Source: Nemertoderma westbladi
Lineage: Eukaryota; Xenacoelomorpha; Nemertodermatida; Nemertodermatidae
Assembly (NCBI GenBank): GCA_032718475.1
Contig: JAUCBJ010003571.1
Location: 1 to 64,000, forward strand
Direction of reading: 5' to 3'
Length of the DNA stretch: 64,000 bases
A model generated the notes under the pieces. The model was not told where the DNA came from, ran no database searches, and saw only the letters and a program-made list of their open reading frames with translations. This document shows, piece by piece, positions 13,301-28,300 of this stretch (positions are counted from its first letter, which is position 1; each line of letters starts with the position of its first letter). The translations under genes and the position numbers were made by a program.

Positions 13301-16300
13301 TAAAATGCTAAGCTGTGGGAAACCAAAATACAATGATAAATGAAAGTACTCATTACCAAGAATTATCAAATTTATAACTTCATTTGGAAATAAGTAACTA
13401 ACCTTAGCTCCACTACTTTCTTTAGACACCTTTCCCTTCTCGCATATGCATTGTGTAACGCTGTGACTGTCGCCACATGGCTGACTGGAATCCAAAGAAT
13501 ATTTACAACTATCACCACCCGGCAAGCAATCATAATCTAAAAAAATATTTACCATTTAAACATTAATCATAGTACTTAAGATTATAGGGTTATTTCGATG
13601 TAAATTAACCCCTTTAGTATAATGTAATATTGAATTGTTGGATCAATTAAAATGTTGCGCCACGACCATATCATTAATGTACTCACTGATGCAATTTCCG
13701 CGACTTTCCGGGTCAGGCACGGCGGCTGTGTTATCAGATGGGGACGCCACGCAGAGGCCAGTATTGTCTGTAGCGCACAGGATACCGCCTTTCAAACATT
13801 GTTTGATACTCAACTCGAGTTGAGTGCGGGAGAACACAAACGCTACGGTTGCTGAGCTGCTTGGGTTGTTACGGGCTGCACATTTATAATCGGCTGTATC
13901 ACCTTCAGTTATTTTGGGAAACGTCAAAGTCTGTCCAGTTTCTGCAATGTAAATTACATTTAATAATTCCCAACTTTTAACAAATTTAAATACCGCACTA
14001 TGTGGTTTTAGGAATACGAAATGAATTACTATTACTTCTCTACAGGATCAAACCTTGAATGAGCTGAGCATTCTGACGGTCTGCTTATTCTAGGATCCAT
14101 ATGACAGATAAGGCCAATAGTGACGCAAGTGAAATAAAGTTATATTTAATATTTTGGTTAGAAAAACCACCATTGTAACCTGCGCCTTCCCCGGGCCCCT
14201 TTATGTATATAATTAAATTAATTTCGTAAATACACTATAAAGTGGTTATTTTGCGCCATTAACTCCCATTAGTATATTGAGCCTTGATTAGTATCAACCA
14301 TTCTGAAAATCGGTGTAGGAAGCAGCAGCCACCAGTTACTACTCAGCATATAACTGTACAGTTTATAGTAGTTTATAGATGAGATAAATTTTACCACTAT
14401 ATCGTGGCAAATTTTTTACTATGGAGTTTGTAATTATTTAATAAAAATTAAAACTACAAGCATCTCTAATAATATTTGAACTTACCAGCCAATTTAACAT
14501 CGCCTTTGAACCATTGGAACTCATATATATCTGGGAACCCATTCCCCGTGCATTTCAGTTCCACGTAATCCCCTACCACGACCTCTCCCGCGTTTTCAGG
14601 GGGTTGGGTTCTTTTGATCTCCACGTTGGACGAGGGGCCAGTCACTTCCAGTTTTACTCTGTTGCTCGCCAAATTGTCAATCGAGCTCTAGAATATAAAT
14701 TAGGTTTTATGGATACTAGATAAAAATAAGTATTGAAAGAAGCAGTTTATTGTCACATTTTTTCCATTTATCTGCTTATTTATATTGGTATAGTTTTGCA
14801 CTCTGGCATTTTAGCCAACTCGTGTGAATCAATATGAAGGCAGAGGAATTGTCAAAAAGTGACAAAACTGAAATTACAATTTTCGAATACGCTTCATTCA
14901 ATAAACCATTTAATCTAAATATCAAATGAAGTGCCTCAATTATTTCAATTTTTCCACAATTCAACTAATCTGGCCATCGATGTGTGTAATGTTTTCGAAC
15001 AAGTGAACTGATGATAAAGGCAATGAATATCAAATTGGAAAAAATACATTTATCTTTGGAAATTATCGTTGCAAAACAAACTACTTGAAACTGATGCCAT
15101 TTGTAGAATATAGTGATTTAATTACCACACTAAGCTAAAGGATGCAAAAGCTAGAGGATGTTTGGAAATATTTTCTTTGACAAATCAACCTTTTATCTCA
15201 TAAATTTGTAGAAAATAGTGTAAGAAAGTACTGTTTTCGCATACTATTATTACGTTCTATAGATAGATAGATAGATAGATTTATTTATACATTATGTAAA
15301 AACAATAACAAATACACCAAACAATGTACCGGTATAAAGGTATTGTCTAACATAACATATAGGATTACCCCTAAAGCTTTTCAGCTTATTTCCAAGGGCT
15401 TCCTTTATGTTACTCGGTTACAAATACAATATTACACTACGCTAACCTAAAACTAATATAAACATAATTACACTATGTACATGTACAACTTTACCGAGAG
15501 CGTGACAATGTCCGACTCAACGATAAATATGTAATGTACAGAACAATTTAATATAAAACGTAATTACACTATGTACATGTACAACTTTACCGAGAGTGTG
15601 ACAATGTCCAACTCAACGATAAAGATGTAATGTACAGAACAATTTATTATAAAATGTAATTACAGTATAAATAGTACATAATTAATAAACTAATAACTTA
15701 CTGTAGGACTATTGTACCTATTTTTACATTGCACACAGAGGTGAGATTTAACTGCAGATTTAAAAGAATGTTGATTATCTAGGTTTTTAATTTCATTAGG
15801 CAGAGCGTTCCAATTTTTAATGCCGTTTAAAAAAGAAAGTATCAGATTCAAAGGCTTTACAATTCGGGAGGTAGAAGTTTGAAGCACTAGCTCTGGTACT
15901 GTAAGAGTGTGTATCGCGTACTCTGTTGAATTTTTGTTTTAGGTAATTGGGACATTTACCATTATACACTTTATGCACATGGTTAAGGCGTAGCTGCTTA
16001 ACTCTACTATCTAAGTTAAGTAGTCCAGATTCAGAAAAGTCATCTGGAGTTGGGTGGTGCTGGGTTGAGTTGGGGTGAGTTGGGTTCTATCATTAAATTT
16101 AGTGATAGAAATTCGTTCTATTACTAAATGTTATGTTAGAAAGTCCAAAAATCGAATAACATAGAATATAGAATGATATAGAAATACCTTCATTCAGCAA
16201 TAATTGATACTTTAAGTTGCTAAGAATACATTTATTTTGAATCGTAGTTACTGTAATTATATTTATATATTCTCAAATAATCTTACATGTTTGCAGAAAT

Positions 16301-19300
16301 AGTAGCCGGAATCTTTTTGGTCCTGGGCCAAGGAAATGGTATAAGTAATACCGGTTTGAACTTCAACTACAGTTGAGACGTCGGGGCGTTCAAAGTCAAT
16401 ATCAGTCGGAATAATCCCATCCAAAATACAAACGAAAATCACAGCTTCGCCAGCAGCCACTACAACTACTTGATCGGCTGTTGATATCGGAATAGTTCTA
16501 CCTGGAACATCCACCCTCATATCTATACCTAGAAGATACAGGATGGGGAATTATAGTAGTTGTACCGGGGGCATCCACACTCATATCCAACAAAGATAAT
16601 GTAGATTGGCATCAGGGAGGTAGAAAGACATTTATGTGGCAACCAGAATGGTTTCTGTAGAGTTGGGGCACTTATGACTCCTTAGTCCCTTTAAAATATT
16701 TACTTTCATTGAAGAACAAACAGCCAGGAATGTCGGCAATGTAATCGTCAATCAGCTTTCCTTTTTGCAGACTTTAATGCCTAAAGAAGTTTACAAAAAT
16801 GTTTCACTGATTAATTATATGAAATTAACCTCATTAATATGATTTCTTCCATTTATAGGCTGGTAAACAACGATCCTATTTATTATTATTTTTGACAAAT
16901 TACCATTCACTGTACTTTTATATATATGAAATGTGATCCCATTATTTGGCTTATAATAGGATTTTGAAACGATAAAATCTTACCCATAAACTTATCCCTA
17001 GAGTATCTTATAATTAAGATTCACAAGAAGCCAGAAAGATCTGGATCACCATCAAAAGGTGTTACAGGTTTCAAATTTGCTGATTGCTGAATTAATTGTG
17101 GGAGCTGTCACCATTGTTGGTATATTTTATTAAGAGCTACAAGTGGAAACTCCTGCGAGAGTCACTCAATACTCGAGCAGTAGATTACCAGCAGTTGATT
17201 GACAATATTTACTTCTCGTTTGAAACTTTAGTTCACATTGACCATTTCTGCTATCCAGTCGTCATGCATATAGTCATTTATATAGAGTTTGGTGGAAGAC
17301 CTTCGCATCCAAAAATCGATGGCTTACTATCACTGCCCTACTAATGCTGGAAACCAGCATTCCATGATTAAGAAATATGCTCAGTTGGATGGATAGGTTC
17401 CTAAGGTACTACTTTTCTTTGGAGGGTGTATTTATTGCCCGGAATATCGCAGCAGAGAACACCATCTCCATCAAAACTTTAAAGCAACCATCTCTAGCTG
17501 CTCAATTCCACTGGACTTAAATATATCGCAATAATTAGTAATAAGAATATCGCAAACTTGGAAGCAGTACATGTGAAGGTGAACCTCTCTTCTCTACCTT
17601 ACTACAGTACAGGCCACCAGATAACGCAGATTTGTACAATTGTGAACACATTTTATCAAATGTGTACCAGTGTAATGTAATGTTGTTGAACGGGACAATT
17701 GAACATAATTGAACATAATTGAATTGGCAACAACCAAAATTTTTTCGCCAAAGGATACAATTGAATACTTTTGAAACGCTTAGTAATCTGGAAATTCTCT
17801 GTAGTTTGCCGCCAACTGTCACTCACTGCAGCTGGAAATGCAATAAGGATATTGTTTACCTTTATAGTGTGCGGTTAATAGTGTCTAGTAGGCAGGCCTA
17901 TAGCTAGTGATGTTAAAGCATGTTTCTGGTCTTTCTCTGTGCCCTCTCGGTGTCAGACTAATAGTGCGACATCTCCCTGCACTAAATTAATTATTCAATG
18001 GTCTAGGCTCCTCCATCCACATACCCATCCACTTCCATACACTCCATGAACCTCCATGTGGTCTTGTATGTAGTTCTCTCTCTACCAATACAGCCCATGT
18101 CCGCAATGTTACGCCCTGGGGGCTCTCTCATCTACCTGATATCAGACATACAGGCGCACCACACGCAAAGCCTTTGTCGGTCCCAGCAAGTTAGCCTCCT
18201 GCTGTGTGATCTAGAAGATAACTCGCCATAACCTGCCAATCAGATGACTTGAACAAATGTGTTAACATGTGATCACATTGGATGAAATCTGCTTTTTCTG
18301 GTGGCCTGTACTGTACTACTCTAATCTCATAGTTCGCCTCCATGTATGCCTAAGCTTACTATTCAGCTAGAAATTATGCTCCATCCGTTATTAAATTTAA
18401 TTTGGTTTAACTTGTACAATACTTCCATGATCTTACAAAGAATCTACAATATTAAAAAATCGATATAGTCGAATTATTTGCCAGTACAGTGAATCACTGG
18501 GCGGATATGGCATCTACAATAATTAGTAACAACAATAACAATATATTAATGAGATATGCGAAACGCATTAAACACATAGAATTTCGTAAAATTATTAAAA
18601 AAAAGAAATTCGCAAACTTACCAAACACGTTGAAACTTTCCTTTTGGGACTTGTAGGTGGTAGCCGAGGAACCCGAAGCTTCACACTTGTAATCTCCACC
18701 ATTGTCCGCTGCATTGGCATTGGTTATTGGGAAAGTTGGCTGAGTAACTTCCTGTTCAACCCAGGCGCTGCCACTTGGTCTAATGTAAAAAATTGTTTCT
18801 AGTTAAATAGTTAAGGTTTTCTTAATTATTTGAATTACCCACCAAAACTATACTCCCCAGATGCTATTGGTACTCAAAGAAACTTTTAGACTATACCTTT
18901 TTAGATTGCATAATCGTAGAAATTTGTCTTCGAGCTCCATCTTAATTTGTGTCCGAAATACTTGTCGTGCGAAATCAACTATGTACGATACTTTTAAACG
19001 ATGGTGTCGATAACTATTTTAACTAAGAGTATATTTTAACTACGAACACGAACAACCTATATTTTAATGCCTAATGTTATTATTTTATTTTATTGTAATT
19101 TGTGCCATTAATTTTAGATATGACCATGATTTGTTTGAAATAAATAAATAAATAAATATTCGTTAAATTTCTTAAATTTTATTACGTTGAAAATGCATCG
19201 AAGTAGAAAAGATATGCAAGTGATTTGAGCAAAAGCCATTCACACACTCACAAGTTATTGCCACTTCGCTGACTGCAAGACTACTCCAAAACGGTAGGCC

Positions 19301-22300
19301 TACTCAATATCCAATATTGGTTTATGTAGTTATGCAGCTTTCTAGTTACGTAATAAATTAGTTAACATTGGGGCATCATCAGGAATTAAAGAGAGCAATA
19401 ATTTGAATCGCAATAACTATGGAAGCAACAGTTCAATTTATTTTGTAACATTGTATACCAATTTAAGAATAAAATTATGTATTATATTATAGAAAAAAAA
19501 GTAGAAAATTTTTCTCAATATTCTGTCGTCCATTTATTAACTTCGCTGGCATTAAATAAAATAAAATACCACGTGAATAGGGAAAAAAAGGTTTTAACGC
19601 TTTTTCCCACTACTGTATTACAATCTACAGTATTATTGTACTAAATATAAACCAAATATTCTAAATTATTAAAAATTTAAATTTGTTAAAAAATTGTTCA
19701 TATTATTTATCTGTATAACTGAGATTGATATTACAGAGTTAAAAGGCTCGTTATAGAATTAAATCGGCACTAAATTACAGGATTGTTAACAAACAAGTAA
19801 TAGTAACAAACAAACAATATAGTAATAAATTAAATGGTACTAAATAGTTCAATATATTACAACTCTTTCAAATATTATACTTATTTCGCTTACAATCGTT
19901 TATACCATTTGTAGGAATTAGTTCCATCCAATGTTGGGTTGACGGCGCATGCAAATGTGATGCTCGACCCTTTCTTTGCTGTGTTACTCGGAACCACTAA
20001 TACTGCAAAAATTATTGTAAAATAATTTAGGATAACAAAAATAGTTGCATAAAGATGACAATACATAATACATACAGGTTTTTATACAATCAAAAACTAC
20101 ATTAGAATCCCATATATATATATAGATTTATTGTCATATTAAATTATTTTAGTTCGAAAATAAATCGCACAAATATTTAATGCATAATATGACCCAGTCA
20201 CCATAATATTATTTTATTCTATAGTATGTTAATATTGGCCTAAAAGAAATTATATAAGTAATACAGTAGTAAAGTCGTAACACGATTAACATTAATTTAA
20301 AAATGATAGAGTAATAGAGTAAAAGTTACCAACAAACAGGTTTGGGTAAGTTAAGGGATTTAACCCTTTCAATCACAAAGTACCATATATGGGCACCAAC
20401 ATTTAGGGTATAAATTGCATTCAAAGAAGCTTTAAATTCAGGGACTATTGCATTTAATTAGAAAAAAAATACATGGATTTGCTCAAAACGTAATTTTACA
20501 GTACTGCCATTGCCAACAAGTCCCCGATATTGGCTACTTCATAATAGCTGTTCTTGGCAATATTTTTCCTGAAATATTGACAGTTCCCAATCACTACAAT
20601 GGATGGTACACCTCTTGAAAAAAATATGAGCAAATTGGCTGACATCTCCACTAACATTTCCAACCAATAACAATAGGCCATTACCAAATCACTGAATGAG
20701 CTGATTAGTTTAAACAGGTGGGCATATATGGGCCACTGGGCATGTACAGTATGATTAGATTTTTTTACACTACTGCTCTACAGCACTATATTGCAGTATT
20801 GCCATTCTGTGTTACTGTAATATTCAGCAATTAAGTACAGTAGGAGGGTAAATGGCCTAGTACCTAGTTAGCTCGGGCGCCGGACTGTGTAGTGTAACGA
20901 ACATTCAACAATGATGTCTGATAGATGATAGGCCTATCTTGGTACACTACCATTTGCTGGTACTGACCGGTATGTTTTACAGAGCTATCTATTTCATCAG
21001 TTAGGTAGGCCTATAGTAATATTGGAGGTAGGCCTACCTACACCCACGCTGTAGGGTGTTGCTCTCTGGTTGGGCAGATATACCGGTACAGTGTAGCGTA
21101 ACAATACAGCAACAATGGATGGAGACATTATTATTCGTCCCAAAGGAAATGGAAGAAGTGAAACTCAGTTAGTTGTTCTCCCGGATGCGGATGATTCCGA
21201 TCCAGAAATATTCTCAGAGGATGTCGATTTTCAGGGTTTCGAGGGGTTTGACTGTCCTGGCCTTAGTGATAGTGTTAGCAATTCCGGTCCTTTAAGTGAT
21301 TGTGACAGTGATGACAATTTTCCGGATTATCATGGTTTCGAGGGGCACGACCAGGATCATAATGTTAGAGATACCGGGCAATTAAGTTGTAATATGGACT
21401 CCAATAGTGATGACAGTTGTATAGTCTTATCAAAGATCAGTACACAATCTAAGGCCAAAACGAATCCTAAAGCAACTGGGTCTAAGGTGACAGGGTCTAA
21501 GAGCAAAACAGGTCGTAAGAGGACTGGAAAGATAACTAAGAAGCCTTCTAAAAACGATAAATTTTCTTGGGTGGATTTAGATACCAGAAAGGAATTACCT
21601 AAAGGAGAATGGAAGGGGGGGGGGGGGGGGTATCTTATACCATACCAGACAAAGTTTTGGACCCAATCGACTACTTTACTTTATACTTCTCAAGGGAAAT
21701 GATTAATCTCATTGTAGAACAAACAAATATATTCTCTGTGCAGCAGGGTTCTAGTTTTCGAACAAGTACAATAGAAATAGAAACTTACTTAGCTTTGTTG
21801 TTGCGTATGGGTATATATCGACTTCCACGTACAGAATGTACTGGGAAGATGGATTTCGTATCCCCGGTATTGCCGACCACATATCTCGAAATCGTTTTTC
21901 TGATGTCAATCGCTTTCTACATTTTCGAGATAATACTATGATAATTACGAATCCACGGGATGCTGTCTATGACAGGATAGCCAAGATTCGTCCCCTTCTA
22001 GATCTTCTTAGAGAGGCTTGTATTTTGTTTACAACTGAGGAATTCATATCGATCGACGAACAAATGATTCCATTCAAGGGGCGTACCATTCTGCGTCAAT
22101 ATTTACCAAATAAACCAAAACAGTGGGGCATCAAAGTTTATAGTCGCAACAGTATATCTGGGTTTATGCACGACTTTTTTATATATGTAGGTCATGTTGA
22201 AGTAGACAAATCCTGTGGCTTTCAAACTGGTGATTATGTGATAAAACTCCTGGAATCTGTTCCTAATAATTGTAACTACTTGGTGTACTTCGATAATTAT

Positions 22301-25300
22301 TTCAACTTCCCAGAACTTCAATTATTGCTAAAGAGTATGGGGTTCAATTCAGTTGGAACTCTTAGGAAGGATCGGATCCGTGGTTGCAACTTAGAAAGTG
22401 AAGCTGAATTAATGAAACGTGGGCGTGGTTCAACCTCAACAAAGATAGATCGAAATTCAGGTCTTGTGATTGTTCGTTAGTTAGACAATCGAATGGTGCA
22501 GTTATCATCGACCCATGTGGCCTTGGAGCCAGTAGAAGAGATTCAGAGATGGTCAAAGGCCGAAAATAAGAAAGTTACTGTTGGTCAACCAGCGATTGTA
22601 AAAGAGTATAACTCGAGGATGGGAGGCGTGGATCTCTGCGATATGTTGAGATCACTATATGTATGGGACCATAAGTGTACAAAATGGTATAAAAGAGTCT
22701 TCTTGTGGGCACTAAATGTAGCAACAGTAAATGCATGGTTGCATTATAAGAAGGACGCAAAGAACGACACAACCTGTTTGTTGAAATCCAAAAAAATGGA
22801 TTTGTTGTCCTTTACAGAAGCCATATCAACATCTTTGCTTTTCCTCGATAAGATGCCGCCATCGCTGGTGAGGAAGCGAGGCCGTCCAGGAGGAGACTCT
22901 GCTACCTCTAGTCCAGCACCAAGTGTTTCGGGGGTGTTTGTTACTGGACTCTCCGGTTTATGCTGCCGCTATGCCGCACAGCTGATATCAAATGGATACC
23001 ACCACCGCATCTGCACCAATCCCAGTTGTTGGAGGCCAGCTGATTGCTGTGAATGCTGGATGTGTGGTTGCTCAGCAACCACCAAACAACATTACCTGGA
23101 ATGCCAGGCTATCCCCCTTTGCAGATCCCGCCTACGAACAGCAATCTGGCTGATGAGCACTGAGCGACCCCAAATGCGCAGTTAATACGTCAAATTTTAA
23201 TCATTTACGGAATATCCTTTTTTACATAAGTTACGGAACTAATTACATTTTTTTTCTATAACTACAGTAACACCGGTAGCCTACCTACATTACATTACAT
23301 AAGCAGACTGTCTGATGTGTATGTTATTATTGTGTTTTTTCATTTAGTTTTTTTCATTTAGTTTAATTACATTTTATCTAATTATATGGTCACATTATTG
23401 TTTTAATTTAATTTTAACTAGTATCTCAGTTGTTCCATATGTATGGATTATAAATATTAACAATACAAAGCATTATTTTTATTAAAGTTATTATTATTAA
23501 ATGATGTTCTATTAAGTGATACTACTACTACTAGGTCGAGCGAACTCGGACAGTGGAAATGAGATTCTTCCAGGCTTCCCTATTCTCCATAGTTGTCGCA
23601 ATTTCGTTTCTCCCAAGTTCAGTATCCCTTTCAAGTTGATCTATATATATCCACGACTACGCTTTCCATGAGTTGGTTGCCAGAAAAGTAGATCTGGTAT
23701 GACCTCGTCTTTACTTCGCCAGCAGTGCCCACTGAATCTTAATCTGCGTTCACGTAGGGTGGTTGATACAGGTGGTATTGTACCATAAAGCTCATCGTTT
23801 GTCATTTTGTTGTCTCCAGCTGATGTTTAGGGATGCCCTTAGTAGTCTTGTGTAGCAACCATCAATGCGTTGTTCAAGTGATTTAGTCAGTGTCCAGGTC
23901 GCACCCCTGTATAAAAATACACTTTCCACTGTGGCTCGAAAGAACTTAGTCTTCAGGTGCCTGGAGAGACCTGATTTCCAGATGGTATCCATTTTTGATA
24001 GAGCTGCCCAAGCCTTTGCTTTCCTAACTTCTTTGTCCTTTTTGCTGCTCTCAATCCATGATCCTAGGTACTGGAAGTCGTTGATCTTCCTTAGTTGATT
24101 ATTATCAATGGTTGTCAAGTTTCCATCAACATTAAAGGTCATGAATTCGGTCTTGGTAGCATTTATATGCAATCCAACCTCCTTAGCAGCCATCTCCACT
24201 TTATTTAGTAGAAGCTGTAAATCTGCTTGCGTATTAGAGCAGGGCGATGTCATCTGCAAAGTCAGTGTCTGTGACTGTAGTTGCCGGATATCTACTACTT
24301 CTGCATTCTTGAAGTGTGAATCCCAGATCTTCACCCTTTATGGCAGTCCTCATTGCGTAATCCAGTACAATTACAAATAGTGATGGTGCTAATGTGTCAC
24401 CTTGCAGTACGCCAGCCAGGATTGAGAAAACTTTCAAAAAGTTTCACCATCTGGTGAGAGTACCTGTGCTTCTGAGTCACAATATAACAATCCAATGCCA
24501 GCAACAATTACTTCTGGTATTCCATAAGCTCTTAGGATTTCAAGCATTTTACCTCTATGGATGGAGTCTAATGCTTTCTTGGAGTCCACAAAAGTCATGA
24601 CTGCGGGGAGATTCTTTGACTTAATTCCTTCAATCAGTCTCGGTAGTGCAAGTATCTGAGCTATTAATTGTTGCTCTATTTGGTCGAAATCCGTTTAATA
24701 AGTGATACTTTAGCTATAAATTAAAAATTAAAATAAAGACCTATGAACCTCTATATCTTAATGGTTATTTTCCTATTTTTTGTCAGTTTAAAAAAATTCG
24801 GAAGAATTGATTACCCAAAAAACTTACCCACAACATATACATTTGCTACAGAACCCGATATCTTTCCAGAATAGTCGCCGCTGCCAGATTGAGCCTCCAC
24901 ACCACAAGAATATTCCCCGCCTTGAGTCGTATCAGCCACGTTACTTATTGTGAGACTATTGCCTGAAATACTCATCTAAAATTCGAATATGCAACGTTAC
25001 ATTGGCAATTAAAGTAAAGATTGTATAATTAGTCCAACTACAAAAACGTAATTTTGAATATAAAACATAAATTCTCCAGAGAACACATCCAGAAGTAATA
25101 CTCTTGTTGTAACAATATAATATATTGTCATTATGTTATTATTTGTTTATATCATCGTACTGACCCAATATCCCTTTTTTATATAATATAATTCTATATT
25201 TAATATCGCGTAATACAATGATTCACTATTTAAATGAGCAATTAATAACAGTTAGTATCTCATTCAATTCATTTTCCTTTCATAAACATCTGTTTACCGA

Positions 25301-28300
25301 CTGCTGGATTCAAATTCCTCTTTCGTCCTCCACTAGATGATATCTCTTTGATCTTCTCTTCATTTTCTTCTCTTTTCTCTGTGACTTCTAGACCTACTCC
25401 CTCTGTACACATTGTAATATTCATTATTTTTCACATAATTTTAAAGCTCCACAATTTGAACTATGCAGAATTTGAGGCAGTGCAGTGGCGGTGTTACACC
25501 ACCTGGCTTCGACAGCCATAGCACATGTTAAATTGAAAATTATTCATAGGTGGGGTGGGGCTGGTTGGATAGCACGTTTGGTAGTTATTGGCCACCATGT
25601 AGACTACCCAATTTATACTTTATTATTAATATTTAAAATAAATATTCGGGTCCATCCCGGTAATAATATTAATATTATTAATAAGAATGGGTATATAGAT
25701 ATACATTTATCATATACACTGTATAATATATAAGCATACACGTGTGTAGTGCGATATTACTTACACCACTGGGAAGGGCATTAGTAGCAATTGTTTGACC
25801 AGAAGGAAGTTCCCAGAAGTATCCAATGTTGTTCAGGTTAGCGGGGCTGAAAGTTGTTGGGCATGTTAATTCAATGGTAATGGTTCCACCATTCTCTACA
25901 TAAGTATATGTCACAGTGATGTCTGCAGAGATATAAATGTATTGCTACAAGATATTTCCGTTTTGCACTATGGTGTAATACCAGCAGATCCAGAAATAAC
26001 TTACTCTTTCCAAGTTCATATTAGTTACTCCAAGGACATGGGTTATACCTAATGCTGTCTGTAATTTAGGACAAAATTCAAACAACCTGTCGTCAACACA
26101 CCGTAATCCATCACCATAATTCATCATTAAATATAAGACATTAACAATGAGCCTCCTGATCTATGATGCCATTTTGCTTTTCCTAATCTTGATATTTTAG
26201 CATACAGATAAATCATAAAAAGATATTAATAGCAAATAATAACGACATACAAAAGATATAAAACTCGGAATTAACTTACCACCAAATGTTACTGTCGCAA
26301 TATCCATGGTTCTTGTTGCGATAACATTTCCAGATAGAGAAACATCACACTGGTAGGTTGATTGCTGATTAATGGTTTCCTCATGCACAGAGCCAGTTTG
26401 GGATATAGCTGCTCCATTTTTCGTCCAGGCGTATATTTCGCCAGTCTCACCCATTTGTACAACACAATCCATTGTTACTGAGACGCCAGATTTTACCAGA
26501 TTGTTCTTGTTTACCCCAGTCAATTCAATTGCTAAACAATAAATTTTAAGAAATTTATTTTAGATACACATTTACGTGATCATGTAGATTTAAATGTTTT
26601 TCTATGAATACATTTTTAATTGGGAATGAAGCATAAAATGTCAGCATCTGCTATTATATCAAACATTGGCTGCATTTGCAGTACTGATTGGGAGTAGCAT
26701 GTACAGTACAACAGTACGCAGTTATGCACAATTTTCAATTAATCCCTGAGATAAATTTTTACCATATCACCAGCAGAAGAGAAGTAGTGGTCGCAGGTTA
26801 TTCAGGTATAAATGAAGTCTACCTTGACAAGTGTTGTATAATATGGAAGCAGTTGATTTCAATTGTAGACCTACTCCACAAGCATGGACACAGATGTCAC
26901 AAAGACCAGTTCCGGTCTAAATTAACAATATTATTTATCTTTTAAAACCGATATTTGTGATGAATCAAAGAACAAAGTTATATAGCAATGTTTAGGGCAA
27001 ACTATTGGTTACCTGCGTATTTGTACTTTACAGCCGTGGACTCAAAAGTGTTGATGATGGTATCTTTAATTTTCGGGAAAACTGTGACGTGACACTTAAT
27101 ATCCAGTCCAGAGTGAACCTTTAGATCAGCGATCGAGATCTCAGTAGTAACAGATGCAGTCCCTGTAGCCGTCTAAAATTATGTAATAATAAAATATATA
27201 TAAAATGTGGTTTATTTCAATTGCAGACAATTATTGTTGAGCAACCATTTATTAGTGAGGGACCATTATACTAGGGGTTTCACTGGTTGTAAGTGCTTCA
27301 TATTAGGATATAATATGGAGGGGGGAGGGATAGGTCTTATTAAGGGCGGGGGGGGGCTATACACCCCTTTGCTCAAATTTTCAAATTGTTGATTCTTTAT
27401 TTCGTCTAGAGCAAATTTTAACGGGGGTTACAAATCTAAAAACCGCATAGTGAGACCTCATTTAGTACTCGAGTTATAACTGTTTTTCCGTGTGACAGCG
27501 CGTCCGTCAAATTGTAAGAAAGACATAAGACAGACAGACTAGATTCCACCAAATATTAAAACTGACATCGGAAATGGAATCAGCGACCCCAAAAACTCCT
27601 GTAATAAAATTTTTAGCTCGTTGGTGTGCATCCTTCGTGCCAGAAATAATTAACCAAATAGAACACAGCCAGCCAATTTTGGCGGGACGGTTTAAACTTT
27701 GTAGGGCATTTTCTCGGAAGGACATTTTTCATTTTAGAATTACTACTCCTCCGTCATTTTTCATCCAATTTTCTTCGTTGTTGGCGCATTCGAACGAGCT
27801 TTGGAACGAACTCTTTAAGTGTTATCTTATGGAATTTTTTATAAATTTTACCATTTTGTGTAATTAGCCAAATTTAATTAAAAATATGATAATTAATTAA
27901 TTAAATGAATTAATTAAATTAAAAAAGGCTAATTAAAAATTCTATAAGATAACTTTTGTAGAATCGCTGTGACGCTGAGTCTAAAAAAGTTTGTTTCCTG
28001 AAATTTGGACCAAGATTGGGGGACTAGTAGCATTTTAGTGAAATCTTTAATTCTGCCTCCTGTCGCTAGGGTGAGGCTATAAATTTTCAAATTTTCCTGT
28101 ATAGGCTCCTAGGCCATCCATACAGTGGTTGGCCATGACAAAATAGCAATATTATCATTTAAGAGTAATTGACAGCCATTTAAAAAAATGTTCATGGGGG
28201 TGGTTCTGGTTATACAGTTGTGATCACAGTATTACAGTATCATTATGGAAATCGGGAACGGCAAGGACAACTGGACGACGTTGGTCTAGTTTAGTTTGCC

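Noticed and set aside
22900-23185. Cysteine-rich C terminus of piggyBac as a proven zinc finger
   Set aside because: Two reading frames look plausible here and neither shows a spacing I can match with confidence, so only the core transposase is claimed.
23865-24600. Plus-strand open frames over the LINE at 23.5-24.7 kb
   Set aside because: Shadows of the minus-strand reverse transcriptase.
27574-27867. 97-residue plus-strand open frame
   Set aside because: No recognisable motif, ends at an AT-rich hairpin, and is inside intron 18/19 of the opposite strand.
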